The position numbers were made by a program, and so were the translations under genes. A stretch of DNA of 64,000 nucleotides from DASXUX01 sp036504595 (GTDB lineage Bacteria > Planctomycetota > SZUA-567 > H5-PLA8), in assembly GCA_036504595.1 (NCBI GenBank), contig DASXUX010000067.1:186001-250000 (forward strand), given 5' to 3'. Below are positions 35,100-45,300 of the stretch, one piece after another. Under the pieces are notes generated by a model. That model saw only the letters and a program-made list of their open reading frames with translations. It had not been told where the DNA came from and did no database searches. Every line of letters starts with the position of its first letter. The stretch's first letter is position 1.

Positions 35100-37088
35100 C
35101 TATTGACCCGCGCCGGCTCCGGACGCCGGCCCCGCCGGCGTCAGTACAACGATCAACTTCTGGCTGGTTGACGCCGGCAGCGAGACCTCGAAGCCGATCA
35201 TGCGCGTGCCTTCATTGCGCGCGTCGGTCTCGCCCGGCGGCGGGTCGGTCTGGTATGTCTTGATCGTCACGCCGGCCGGAGAGAGCACTTGGAACGTCAG
35301 CTTCTTGCCATTTTTCTGCAGCGTGGCACATTCGGCTGCGGCACCGCCGCCGCCGGCAAGCTTCACGTCGGCGCTCGTGACCATGCCCCAGCGGATGGTG
35401 GCCGCGGCGGCTGTTTCAATTTCATCCTGAATGACAACCGCAAAGCCGGCACGGAGGCCGGCACCACCACCGGCACGGAGGCCGGCGCTACCACCGGCAG
35501 GGACGCCGGCGCTACCACCGGCAGGGACGCCGGCGCTACCACCGGCAGGGACGCCGGCGCTACCGGCGCGCAGTTCCACGCTGCGGACGGCCTTCGCCAG
35601 TTGGCCGGCATAGACCGAACTCAGATCGATCACCGTCTTTTCTGGCGTCGAAGACAGGAGCGGCGCCTTGCCTTTTACCAACTGCGACTGACCATTGACG
35701 GTCAGGATGTTATGGCTGAAGCTCCCGATCCGGAAGACCTTCCAGCGTTGCGAGTCTTGTTTGCCATTCCAGAGATCGATGCCTTTCGATTCCAGCGAAT
35801 GGTAGTCCTGTGCGCCAAGATCTTCGGCCCAGCGCACACCATCGGCATCCATCACGAACGTGCCCACGTCCATGTGCGCATGGTTGGCGGACGGCGAACC
35901 GCCTTTGGCGGCCACGTACACGGCGCTGGCATCCCAGCCGCTGCGGTGCATCGCCACGGGCGTGACACCGTGGCCGGACCAATGCGCTTCGGCAGGGCGC
36001 TTGGCCTCGATGCTTGGCGCCCATACCAGCAGCAGTGGGAATAGGCGGTCGGTGCGCCAGCCGGACTTGCCGCCGGACTGCGACTGCTTGCTGGCGAGTT
36101 TCTGGTGTTCGGTCCAGAGCAACGAGGGCTCCTTGCGCCGCGCCGCGAACCAGTACATCGCCGGTTCCGGGCCGGAACCCGAGCCGCAATCCGAATAGTT
36201 GAAGAAGAGACCCGTCGGCCCGGTCGCGTGCAGATAATAATCGGCGGTGGCCAGAAAGCCGGGCGTATCGACCAGGCCGAAATCTGTGCCGAGCGCCGTT
36301 TCAAGGGCCGCGATGAGCACAACGTTGTAGCTGGTTCCATAACCCCAATAGCCAGGGCCTTCAGGGTAGGCGCCGTCCGGAGCATACTGTGCCATCGCAT
36401 ACGGAACGCCTTCGACGGCGCGCGTAACGACGTTCTTGGCCAGCGCGGGCTCATCTTCCCACACCGCCAGCGCGCCCAGCGTCATGCCGCCATTGCAGAC
36501 CTGATTCCAGTTGTTGTTGCCGCGAACCCATCCTTTTTGCAGCAGCGACGGCTTGAGGCCCTTCTCCAGAATCGCCTGCCGGATCGTCGCCCGGCTCTCG
36601 GCATCCAGCGCGTCATAGAGCCAGTCGTAGCCGAGCGCCAGGGCCGCGGTCATTTCGGCCACATCGAGAAAATGGCTGGGATTCCAATCGGGAAAAGCCG
36701 CGGCCGCGAGCATCTCCTTGCGCGCACGATCCGCGTATTTGCGCTCGCCGGTGATGCGATGCGCGAAGGACCAGCACAGCACGCGCTTGAGGCACGTGCG
36801 CGATTTGTCCAGCAGGCGGCGGCCGATCAGTTTGCGTTCGACCGGCGCTTCGTCCAGCATCTTGTCGGCTTCGGCGAGCGACGCCTTCAATGCGGCGCTG
36901 AGCGCCGGGTCGGCCGCGATTTTCTGCTTCAGCGCTTCTTCCCCGCCCTTGACCCAAAGCAGACGCGGATGCGGCTTGGGCGCGCCCTGCATGCGTGCCT
37001 CGACGTCCGCGTGCCCCGCGCCGGCAGCCAGGCAGGAGCCCGTAGCGAGCCAGAGGAGTAGCAGCAGACTTGCGACGATGCTTGTCAT
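35100..37088 (-). CDS. Secreted heparinase II/III-like polysaccharide lyase
   Basis: The 662-residue protein has a signal peptide (SIVASLLLLLWLATGSCLAA), an alpha/alpha-toroid domain (about 35-330; HPRLLW, NWNQVCNGG, YPEGPGYWGYGTSY) and a heparinase II/III-like beta-sandwich (about 370-640; ANHAHMDVGTFVMDADGVRW, SHNILTVNG). This is the layout of uronate-type lyases (PL15/17/21 relatives). Five tandem 24-bp GC-rich units (35445-35564) add a 40-residue low-complexity stretch of GSAGVPAG repeats inside the sandwich, which may have been inserted by a repeat expansion. It lies 23 bp after the beta-helix gene, so both are probably one operon. Confidence 0.87.
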   Translation of the reverse strand: MTSIVASLLLLLWLATGSCLAAGAGHADVEARMQGAPKPHPRLLWVKGGEEALKQKIAADPALSAALKASLAEADKMLDEAPVERKLIGRRLLDKSRTCLKRVLCWSFAHRITGERKYADRARKEMLAAAAFPDWNPSHFLDVAEMTAALALGYDWLYDALDAESRATIRQAILEKGLKPSLLQKGWVRGNNNWNQVCNGGMTLGALAVWEDEPALAKNVVTRAVEGVPYAMAQYAPDGAYPEGPGYWGYGTSYNVVLIAALETALGTDFGLVDTPGFLATADYYLHATGPTGLFFNYSDCGSGSGPEPAMYWFAARRKEPSLLWTEHQKLASKQSQSGGKSGWRTDRLFPLLLVWAPSIEAKRPAEAHWSGHGVTPVAMHRSGWDASAVYVAAKGGSPSANHAHMDVGTFVMDADGVRWAEDLGAQDYHSLESKGIDLWNGKQDSQRWKVFRIGSFSHNILTVNGQSQLVKGKAPLLSSTPEKTVIDLSSVYAGQLAKAVRSVELRAGSAGVPAGGSAGVPAGGSAGVPAGGSAGLRAGGGAGLRAGFAVVIQDEIETAAAATIRWGMVTSADVKLAGGGGAAAECATLQKNGKKLTFQVLSPAGVTIKTYQTDPPPGETDARNEGTRMIGFEVSLPASTSQKLIVVLTPAGPASGAGAGQ
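35445..35564. repeat. Five tandem 24-bp GC-rich units within the heparinase-like gene
   Basis: The unit ACCGGCAGGGACGCCGGCGC plus TACC is repeated with the variants CACGGAGG and CAGGGACG. It is the same palindrome family as 26348-26417 and 28285-28332. Each unit is 24 bp, so the reading frame stays open and encodes 8-residue units (GSAGVPAG, GSAGLRAG). Confidence 0.9.
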
Positions 37089-37111
37089 TGAGTCACGCGC
37101 CTTTCTGAGAA

Positions 37112-38803
37112 CTACGGCACGGCCTTGGGTGAGCCGGCCGGAAGAAACTCGGCCTTGACTCCAAACACCATCGGCGCCGTGCCGGCTTCGTGAGCGCCGA
37201 TGTCCGCTGCGCCGCAGAAATTCGGAATCACTTCGCCCTTGTGAAGGCCCGGGCTGTCGGGCGCCAATTGGAAGTTGCCGCTCTTGGTCTCGAACGAGAA
37301 TCCCGCGCCTGGCACATAATGAGGAGTGCCGTTGATGCCGTGTTTCTCTTGACCGGCGGGATAGCGCGCAGCCGAGAGCAGGTCGTAATCAAAATCGTTA
37401 TCAACGCTGTTCTTGCCCGTGGAAATGGAATGCGTTTCACCGGGCCTCACGTGGAAGATGTTGTTGCGGCTGACGCAGTGCTTGATGATTCTGGAATCGC
37501 CGCCGAGGCCGCCGGCCCCCTCGCCCTTCGGCTGAAAAATAGTGTTATTGAAAATGTACATGTGCCCGGTCATCCAGTTTTCGTTGTCGGCATAGCCCAT
37601 CTTGCAGAAGTGTCCATGTGTCATGTTCCAACTGCTGCCGGTCGGACTGCAGGAGCGGCCTGAAACATTGCGCCAGATGTACAGGGGACCAATGGAACAG
37701 GGAGCGTTGCCGATGGTCATCAGAGTGTTTTCGATGTAGTTGTTCCAGATGCGCACGTTTTGGCTGCCGCCTTCGGCTTCAATCCCATCATCCCAGCAGT
37801 TGGCGATGTAATTGCAGTAGATATCGCTGTCGGCTCCGGGAAAACCCCGAAAGCTGCCATTGTTCCCACCGCCCAACACGTCGTTGTAGTAGTGATCAGC
37901 GTCCGACCAGCATTCGTTGTAGCGGATCACATGGTTGCCTTCGGATTCCCAGAAGACGATCGTTTGCGGCCCGGCTGGGTGCCGGTTCTTGTTGTGCTCC
38001 TCGGCCCAACTGTTCGTGTTCCACGTCGGATGATGGAATTTGCAGCGCTGGATCACGACGGCGCGCAGATCCTTTTTGTTGCTGTAGACGCAGCCCTGAT
38101 AGTCGAAACCGAAGCCCTTCTCCTCTTCGCTGCCCCATTTGCTGATATCGCAATCCTCAATGACGATGTGATGGCCACTCTTGATCCGGATGCCGTGCTG
38201 CTTCACGTTCTTGATCGTGAATCCGCGAAGGATCACGTAACTGGCCTCGACCAGAATGCCGACGTCGGACTTGTTGCCCGTGTCGATGACGCAGCCGCTG
38301 CCGTCATAGAGCACGTAGCCTTCTGGCGTTCCTGATTTGTTCACGGGAAACGTGGCGACGCCGTTCTCACCTTTGACAACCGACGCGACGGGAAACTTCT
38401 CGCTCCAGGTGGCGGCTTTAGTCAACGTGCGGACGTTTGTTCCTTCCAGCGTCAGTGAAATCTCATAGCTGGCGCCGGGCCTCAAGTTGACGATGCTGCC
38501 GCGGTAGTCCCCTTTGCATTCAGAAGTTTTGACCGGGTTGTAGCGCATCGGCAGTCCGTCACGCCAGGTCTTCTGCGTCGTCTCGCGAAACTTCACCAGC
38601 ACCTTCTTCGCGGCTTCACCCGTTTCCGGCGACCAGTAGAGGCTGAGGCAATGGAACGTGGGCACGCACGACGCGGGAACTTTCGAGGTGATCGTCGAGG
38701 CGGACTCTGTGCCAGCTCTAACAGGCTGTTGCTCGGCCGCGAAGAGGACTCGCCCGACACAGCAAATGAAGAACATGGCGGCCAGGAGCTTCAGGGGGTT
38801 CAT
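37112..38803 (-). CDS. Secreted right-handed beta-helix protein (pectate-lyase-like fold)
   Basis: The 563-residue protein has a signal peptide (KLLAAMFFICCVGRVLFAA), an Fn3-like region (about 45-130; VNLRPGASYEISL) and a parallel beta-helix of about 350 residues (VILRGFTIKNVKQHGIRIKS, HIVIEDCDIS, NVRIWNNYIENT, MYIFNNTIF). Such folds occur in pectate lyases, polygalacturonases and alginate epimerases. No specific catalytic motif was recognised, so the substrate is open. The ATG follows GAGGAG. It is the first gene of the pair with the heparinase-like lyase. Confidence 0.82.
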   Translation of the reverse strand: MNPLKLLAAMFFICCVGRVLFAAEQQPVRAGTESASTITSKVPASCVPTFHCLSLYWSPETGEAAKKVLVKFRETTQKTWRDGLPMRYNPVKTSECKGDYRGSIVNLRPGASYEISLTLEGTNVRTLTKAATWSEKFPVASVVKGENGVATFPVNKSGTPEGYVLYDGSGCVIDTGNKSDVGILVEASYVILRGFTIKNVKQHGIRIKSGHHIVIEDCDISKWGSEEEKGFGFDYQGCVYSNKKDLRAVVIQRCKFHHPTWNTNSWAEEHNKNRHPAGPQTIVFWESEGNHVIRYNECWSDADHYYNDVLGGGNNGSFRGFPGADSDIYCNYIANCWDDGIEAEGGSQNVRIWNNYIENTLMTIGNAPCSIGPLYIWRNVSGRSCSPTGSSWNMTHGHFCKMGYADNENWMTGHMYIFNNTIFQPKGEGAGGLGGDSRIIKHCVSRNNIFHVRPGETHSISTGKNSVDNDFDYDLLSAARYPAGQEKHGINGTPHYVPGAGFSFETKSGNFQLAPDSPGLHKGEVIPNFCGAADIGAHEAGTAPMVFGVKAEFLPAGSPKAVP

Positions 38804-38965
38804 TGATTCTCCTCAGCGGTCGAAGCCACACCTCGCGTGCGACACTATCTGCTTGTCGCGCACCGTCAACTTCGACGCTGAACACGCACGCGAAAATCGA
38901 TATCGTTTGCGCTGCTGCGATAAACGTGATAGAAGATCAATGTGCACGTGTTCTTTTTTTGCGGC

Positions 38966-38991
38966 GAGCCTGCAGAGAATGATGCAGGCTC
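38966..38991. repeat. Perfect 9-bp hairpin upstream of a tiny lysine-rich gene
   Basis: GAGCCTGCA at 38966-38974 pairs perfectly with TGCAGGCTC at 38983-38991 around an 8-nt loop. It ends 22 bp before the ATG of the 23-residue gene and directly upstream of its AAGGAG site, so it may shape the 5' leader. It is preceded by a T-run on the plus strand. Confidence 0.6.
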
Positions 38992-39013
38992 CTTTATGAA
39001 GGAGACAGCAACG

Positions 39014-39085
39014 ATGGCAAAGGGCAACAACGCCAAGAGAAAAGAAGTGAAGAAGCCCAAGAAGACCGCCGCCAAGAAAAAGTAG
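39014..39085 (+). CDS. Tiny lysine-rich protein (23 residues)
   Basis: ATG at 39014 is preceded by AAGGAG and starts a 23-residue protein with the sequence pattern MAKGNN...KKPKK...AAKKK, ten lysines and one arginine. Very short proteins opening MAKG-N and carrying a KKPKK tract are known in other bacteria, of unknown function; nucleic-acid or ribosome binding is plausible. It has its own hairpin leader and an intrinsic terminator just downstream, so it forms a self-contained transcription unit in the 490-bp gap between two secreted-protein genes. Confidence 0.7.
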   Translation: MAKGNNAKRKEVKKPKKTAAKKK

Positions 39086-39107
39086 CCCGTCCCACGTCTG
39101 TTCTTTT

Positions 39108-39145
39108 GCCTTCGCCGCCGCAAGGTTGGTGAGGGCTTTTTTTTT
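39108..39145 (+). terminator. Intrinsic terminator of the tiny lysine-rich gene
   Basis: GCCTTCGCC pairs with GGTGAGGGC (9 bp with two G-U pairs) and is followed by nine T residues. Confidence 0.85.
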
Positions 39146-39293
39146 GTCCGAGCGCAATTCTGAACTCTGAATTCTGAATTCGGCAGCGCACGCATTAGAG
39201 CCGGTGTATTTAACGTTAAATGAACCTGGACGACCTTTCCTGGATTTTTGAGTCAAGAGCTTCGAGTTCAATCCAAAGCGGAGGCTTTCATTC

Positions 39294-42017
39294 GTGCGCA
39301 AAAGATTCCTTTTCTGCCTGAGCGCTTTACTGACGGCATGCACGGTCGCCGGACTTGTGCGAGCGAGCGACATCGTTTGGAAGGAAGGCGAGGCTCCGAG
39401 CGCCAGCACCGTTTCACGCCATCCCTGGTGGTATGACAAGGTCAAGAAGGACGAACTCTCAGGCGGCGATTTCATCTCGCACTGGGGCGACAAGCCGGGT
39501 GAAGTCAGCTACGAGTTCCAAGCGCCGGCCGATCAGGAATACGCCTTCTGGGTCCGCGCCAATCCCGTCGCAACCAAGCTTTCGTACGCGCTCGATAAAG
39601 GCGAATGGCTGTTGATCGATATGAAGGCTCCTGAGGATCAGAAGAACATCGCCGAAGACGACAAGCCCGATTTGCGCTTCATTGCCTGGATCAAAGCCGG
39701 ATCGCTCAAACTGACGAAGGGCGCTCATACGCTCAAGTTCAAGATGCACAGCGACAACCACAATCACGGCATGCTCGATTGCTTTGTCCTGGCGGCGGGC
39801 GCATTCGCGCCCAACGGAAAGTTGAAGCCGGGCGAGAAGGCCGCCGCGGTAGTTGCTGTGAGCACAGAAGGACGCTGGGCCTTTCAGCCGGCCAAGGACG
39901 AGTTCAGCCCGGACGCGCTGCTGGATCTGCGCGCGCTCAACGAAAAGGTCGCCGGTGAGAGTGGTTTCGTGACGCGCTCGAAGGACGGCAGCGGCTTTGT
40001 GCTGGGCGACGGGAAGCCGGTTCGCTTCTGGGCCGTGAATGGAGGCGTCAGTCAACACCCCTTGCACCCGGGAGCTGATCCGGCGCGCAACGCGCGTTTT
40101 CTGGCCAAGCGCGGGATCAATCTGTCGCGCTGTTTCATCGATGTTCCTTCTGGGAAGAGCCTGAACGAGATCAACGTTGGGGACCGAGAGCGCTTGTGGA
40201 GCCATGTCGCGGCGATGAAGAAGGAAGGAATCTACACGCTGCTGACGCCAATCTGGATCGGGCAGTCCAAGATCAATCCGAAACTGGGCTACCTGGATGA
40301 TGGCGGCAATCACAACTGGGGGCTGCTCTTTTTTGATCCGAAGTTACAGGCCGCGTACAGGAGCTGGATGAAACTCTTGCTGACCGAAAAGAATCCGCAC
40401 ACGGGCATTCCGTTGGCGCAGGACCCGGCGCTGGCGATCCTCGAGATTCAGAACGAAGACTCGTTGCTCTTCTATACGGCGCAAGGCATCAAGGGCGCGG
40501 CACGCAAGGAACTGCGGCGGCAGTTCGGCGATTTTCTCAAGAAGAAATACGGCACGCTGGAGAAAACGATGGAGGCCTGGGGCAATGCGAAGGTGGGCCG
40601 TGATAGCGATGCGCCGGACGATCTCGCCAGTGGCGAAATCGGGCTCGCGATGACCTGGGAACTGACGCAGCACCGTTTCGGCGAGGCGTTCCAGAAGCGC
40701 GTCAACGACCAGATGGAATTTCTCTGCCGCACGATGCACGCCTTTAACAAAATGGTCGGCGACTACCTGAAGAATGAGCTTGGCTGCAAACAACTGGTCA
40801 ACGCCGGAAACTGGCGCACTGCGGACAACGTGATCCTGCTCGACGGCGAACGCTGGTCGTACTCGGCCAACGACGTGATGGCGGTCAATCGCTATTACAC
40901 GGGCATTCATGAAGGCAAGAACGCCGGCTGGGCGATCTGCAACGGCGATAAGCTCACGGATGACTCAGCGTTATTGCGGCCCCGCGCAATCCCGGTGAAC
41001 TTGAAGCAAGTCGAAGGCTATCCCATCCTCGTCACCGAGAGCAGTTGGGTGCCGCCACTGAGCTACCAGTCGGAAGGACCGTTCCTGGTGGCTGCGTACC
41101 AGTCGCTCAGCGGCGTGGCCGGATATTTCTGGTTCGCCATGGGCGAAGAAGCGTGGGCTGATTGGACGATCAACTCCGCCAACGGCTACATGCCCTCGCA
41201 AGGCAAATGGCTCTGCAATACGCCCATGCTGATGGGCCAGTGGCCGGCGGCGGCGTTGCTGTATCGCATGGGCTATTTGAAGAAAGGCGACCCGGCGGTG
41301 CATGAGCAGCGCGCGCTGGCGGACGTCTTCAGCCGCGCCATGCCCATCATCGCGGAAGATGAAGGGTATGATCCCAACCGCGACAAAGGACTGATCCCGC
41401 GCGAATCGAACATCAAAGACGGCGTGGACCCGCTCGCGTATCTCGTCGGACCGGTTGTCGTCACCTACGGCGGCGATCCGGCGAAGAGCAAGGTCGCGGA
41501 CCTTTCCAAGTACATCGATTCGGCGAAAAAGACTGTCAAGTCGTCCACGGGGGAACTGGAACTCAATCACGGCGTCGGGCTGTGCAAGATGGATTCGCCC
41601 AAGGCTCAGGGCGCGACCGGCTTCTTGAAGGCTGCCGGGAAGATTGCGCTAAGTGATATTGAGATTGCCTCCGGAAACGATTACGCCACCGTGATGGTCG
41701 TTTCGATGGATGACGCTCCGCTGGCCGCGTCCGGCAAAGTGCTGGTCCAGGTGGGGACGACGGAGCGCTCGACCGGTTGGGCAACCAAGCCCGCGCAGAC
41801 CGGCGGGCGCAAGGGCGAAGAGATCGTCAACTTCGGCAAGGCGCCCTGGCAAATCGTAAATGCCGACATCACGGTCACGATCCGCAACGCGAAGGTTACC
41901 AAAGCACGCGTGCTGGATGCCAACGGCATGCCGGTTCAAGACGCCGAACTGCAGGCCACGGGAGCCGGCAAGACCCTGAAGTTCCCGCCCAACGCGCTGT
42001 ACGTCATACTTCAATAA
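39294..42017 (+). CDS. Secreted GH-A clan (cellulase-fold) glycoside hydrolase-like protein
   Basis: The 907-residue protein has a signal peptide (RFLFCLSALLTACTVAGLV), an N-terminal CBM-like sandwich (about 30-165), a linker sandwich and a TIM barrel (about 230-650). The barrel shows FWAVNGGV, ARFLAKRGINLSRCF, the acid/base candidate in LAILEIQNED (about 383) and the nucleophile candidate in PILVTESSW (about 579). The C-terminus is a beta-sandwich. This layout resembles GH5/GH42-type and uncharacterised planctomycete glycosidases; the exact family is not certain. The GTG start follows CGGAGG with good spacing. Confidence 0.83.
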   Translation: MRKRFLFCLSALLTACTVAGLVRASDIVWKEGEAPSASTVSRHPWWYDKVKKDELSGGDFISHWGDKPGEVSYEFQAPADQEYAFWVRANPVATKLSYALDKGEWLLIDMKAPEDQKNIAEDDKPDLRFIAWIKAGSLKLTKGAHTLKFKMHSDNHNHGMLDCFVLAAGAFAPNGKLKPGEKAAAVVAVSTEGRWAFQPAKDEFSPDALLDLRALNEKVAGESGFVTRSKDGSGFVLGDGKPVRFWAVNGGVSQHPLHPGADPARNARFLAKRGINLSRCFIDVPSGKSLNEINVGDRERLWSHVAAMKKEGIYTLLTPIWIGQSKINPKLGYLDDGGNHNWGLLFFDPKLQAAYRSWMKLLLTEKNPHTGIPLAQDPALAILEIQNEDSLLFYTAQGIKGAARKELRRQFGDFLKKKYGTLEKTMEAWGNAKVGRDSDAPDDLASGEIGLAMTWELTQHRFGEAFQKRVNDQMEFLCRTMHAFNKMVGDYLKNELGCKQLVNAGNWRTADNVILLDGERWSYSANDVMAVNRYYTGIHEGKNAGWAICNGDKLTDDSALLRPRAIPVNLKQVEGYPILVTESSWVPPLSYQSEGPFLVAAYQSLSGVAGYFWFAMGEEAWADWTINSANGYMPSQGKWLCNTPMLMGQWPAAALLYRMGYLKKGDPAVHEQRALADVFSRAMPIIAEDEGYDPNRDKGLIPRESNIKDGVDPLAYLVGPVVVTYGGDPAKSKVADLSKYIDSAKKTVKSSTGELELNHGVGLCKMDSPKAQGATGFLKAAGKIALSDIEIASGNDYATVMVVSMDDAPLAASGKVLVQVGTTERSTGWATKPAQTGGRKGEEIVNFGKAPWQIVNADITVTIRNAKVTKARVLDANGMPVQDAELQATGAGKTLKFPPNALYVILQ

Positions 42018-42058
42018 CGCCTTGCTATAGTGCGGTGCCAAAGCCCGCTGCTCCGGTT

Positions 42059-42145
42059 CCCCTCTCCCCCGCGAGGGAGAGGGGTTAGGGGTGAGGGGGC
42101 GGGCAAGATGCCCGCATTATGATATGGCGTCGCATGCAGCGACGC
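42059..42145. repeat. Mosaic of three palindromes after the glycosidase gene
   Basis: CCCCTCTCCC/GGGAGAGGGG (42059-42084), GCGGGC/GCCCGC (42099-42115) and GCGTCGC/GCGACGC (42127-42145) follow one another. All three are widespread intergenic palindrome types. The rest of the 336-bp gap 42018-42353 has GGTTCAGGG-type simple repeats near 42228-42262 and no gene. Confidence 0.7.
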
Positions 42146-42353
42146 GCATGCGCGCTGGAACCGTGCCCGCCGTGGTCCTTGCCACGCAGCCGCTTCGCCC
42201 GCTAGAATGCGCAAAAGCAAAGAACAGGGTTTAGGGTTCAGGGGTTGGGGTTCAGGGTTTGGCTGCATCGCCAGTCCAACATAGAACGTCCATCCTCTGC
42301 GCCTTTGGGTCTCTGCGGTGGAAAAGAAGGCCAGCGACGAAAGAGGATTGAAA

Positions 42354-45300
42354 ATGGTCCGCATGTTTTGCCGTGCCGTTGTGATCGCAGTTCTTCTTTG
42401 CGCGTCAACCGCAAGCGACGTTGGAGCCGGCGAGCCGGCTCCTGCAACAACGTTTGCGCCACCGTTAGCGGTTGAGGAACTCGACCCGGCCGCGTTCACG
42501 CAGTGGCTGGAGGGCGCCGAAAAGCTGTTCGAACTGAAGGACGGGCCGCGCCACGTGATCTGGACCCGGAATTCCCGCCCGGAGTGGGACGGATTGCGCT
42601 TCAGCGACAGCAAGAAGATCGGCGTCCGGCACATGCGGATCGGATGGAAGAACCCGATCGTTCTGGGGACGGTCCTCGCGCGCGGCGGCGGTCAGGTGAG
42701 TGTTCTAAAGCCTGACGCGGCGTATCCCGGCGACATGAAAGACGATTCGCAGTGGATACCCGCGCAGCGCATCAAGATGGCGAAGGTTTGCCGCGATGAG
42801 GCCGGCACCGAGGACCTCGTCATCTGGGTTCTACCGCCGAAGACGAGCACGCGCGCGATCCGCTTCAGCCACTCGCCCGAACTGACTGACAAAATTTACG
42901 CCGGATGGCTGGGCGGCGTGTATCTGCTCACCCAGCGCTTCGCAACCGTGGGATCTCAGGCCAGCGCGCTCACGACGCACAAGCCCGACAAAGCAAAACT
43001 GATCAACGACGACAGCAACAACGGAACGTGGGGCATCTGGGACAACGAGGGCAACGAAGTGCCGGTCTCGCCCGAACATCCCGAGGCTATCACGCTCGTC
43101 TGGCCGCAATCCGTCACACTGCGAGGCTTGTGCGCACTGTTTGCCGGCTTTGGAGCAGCCGAAGTCTTCGCCTACGCCGGTCCGGACGATCGCCATCCGA
43201 GCGCGGCAACGGAAGCCGACTGGAAGCCGGTTGCCTCCCCCAGCAAAGTCGAGAACGGCTACCCGTTGCAGCTCTGGCCGAATTGGATCGACTTCGGCAA
43301 AGACGTGAGCACGCGCGCGATCCAGCTTCGCATGACGAAAGTCTGCGCAGAAGGTCACCCGCACATGAAGGGCAACACGAAGGGCGGCAAGCGCGTGTGG
43401 GTCGGGGAGCTTCTCGCGCTCATGCCCTTGAACGAGGCAGACGTCGCAACGGCCGCGCTTCCGGTTCCAGCCGCGCCGGACCTCGGCCATCCGCCGATTC
43501 CGGTGAAATTCACGCTGAAGGATCCGGGCTTCGTGACGCTCGTCGTGGAAGACAACTCGGGCAAGCGCGTGCGCAATCTGATCAGCGAAACGTCTTTCCC
43601 CGCCGGTGAAAACACGGCTTGGTGGGACGGCACCGACGATCTCGGTCGCGATCCGCAGGCGTATTCGCACGGCCTGTATAGCATTCCCGCACAGTTCGTG
43701 AAGCCCGGCGATTACACCGTGCGCGGCCTGACACGCAAACAGCTCGACCTGCGGTTCGAGTTCTCCATCTACAACGCGGGCAGTCCGGCGTGGGAGACCG
43801 CCGATACCACCGGATGCTGGACCACCAATCACACGCCGCCGCGCTGTGTGCTCTATGTTCCGCCTGAGCAGGCTCCCGGCGGCAAGCCGCTGGTGTACAT
43901 CGGCAGCTACGTTTCCGAGGGCGGACACGGCTTGGCGTGGGTCGATTTGGACGGCAAGAAGCAAGGCGGGCGAGCGAACGTCGGCGGCGCGTGGACGGGT
44001 GCTCAGCATTTGGCTCGCGATCTGGGAGCGAACGCCGACCCGAAGGCCTACGCCTATGTCGGGTCCGGCTGGGAAACCGAACTGCGCCTGTTCGCTTTGA
44101 CCAAAGAGGGCGACAAGCAGGTGGTGAAGTACAGCGTGAAGAAGAAGGAAGACTCCACGCTGGCCGGCATCGCCATCCACAACGGAACGCTGGTTTGCAG
44201 CCTTCCGGCGTTGAAGCAATTGCTCTTCATCGATGCTAAAGCGCGAAAGGTGCAGGGCACTGCCGATCTGGCGGAGACAACCGGTCTGGCCTTCGACAAA
44301 GACGGCCGGCTGCTGGTGCTCGCGGCGAAGCAGCTCCGTCGCTACACGCTCCCGCAGACGTTGGGCGAACAGATTACGCTGCCGGCGCCGCAGGTTCTTA
44401 TCGAGAAGCTCGAGGACCCGCAGCAGATCGCCTTCGACAAAGAAGGAAACCTGTATGTCTCCGATCGCGGCGTCAGCCACCAAGTGAAAGTTTTCACGCC
44501 GGACGGCAAGCCCCTGCGCACCATCGGCGTCGCCGGCTCGCCCAAAGCCGGTCCGTACGACCCGAAACACATGAACAATCCCGCCGGCTTGGCGATCGAC
44601 AGCAACGACCATCTCTGGGTTGCCGAGGAGGACTATCAGCCCAAGCGCGTCTCGGTCTGGACGCTGGACGGCAAACTCATCAAGGCCTTCTATGGTCCTT
44701 CGATGTACGGCGGCGGCGGGACGCTCGACAGCCAGGACAAAACGCGCTTTTTCTTCAACGGCATGGAGTTCAAGCTCGATTGGGAGAAAGGCACCGACGA
44801 GCTGACTCGCGTCTTCTGCAGGCAAAGCCCCGGAGATCAGCTTCCGCCTGACGGTTTCGGCTGCAACGGCATGCCCGAGATGCCGCAGTATGTGAACGGC
44901 AAGCGCTACTTTTCGAACTGGCACAACAGCAACCCGACGAACGGCGCGGGGATCGTCTGCATCTGGATCGACCGGGACGGAGTAGCGGTGCCGGTGGCCG
45001 CGATTGGTGTGGCCAAGGCCTGGAAGGTTCTCGCTGAAGAAAGCTTCAAGAGCAAATGGCCGGCGGGGCTGGACGCCAAAGGCGACTGGTGGAAGAACCA
45101 GGCGCTCTTCTCGTGGTCGGACAAGAACGGCGATGGCCGCGTGCAGCCGGATGAAGTGACGATGATCAAGGCGAGCTCCGGCGGAATCACGGTGATGCCC
45201 GATTTGAGCGTGCTCATTTCGCGCGTAGACGAAAAGACCACGCGTTACGTGCCGAAGTTCGACAAAGACGTACCGAGCTACGATCTGGCATCCGGTGAGA

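Noticed and set aside
35431..35613. Pro/Ala-rich short frame across the tandem 24-bp repeats on the plus strand
   Set aside because: It arises from the repeat itself; the minus frame is part of a continuous heparinase-like protein.
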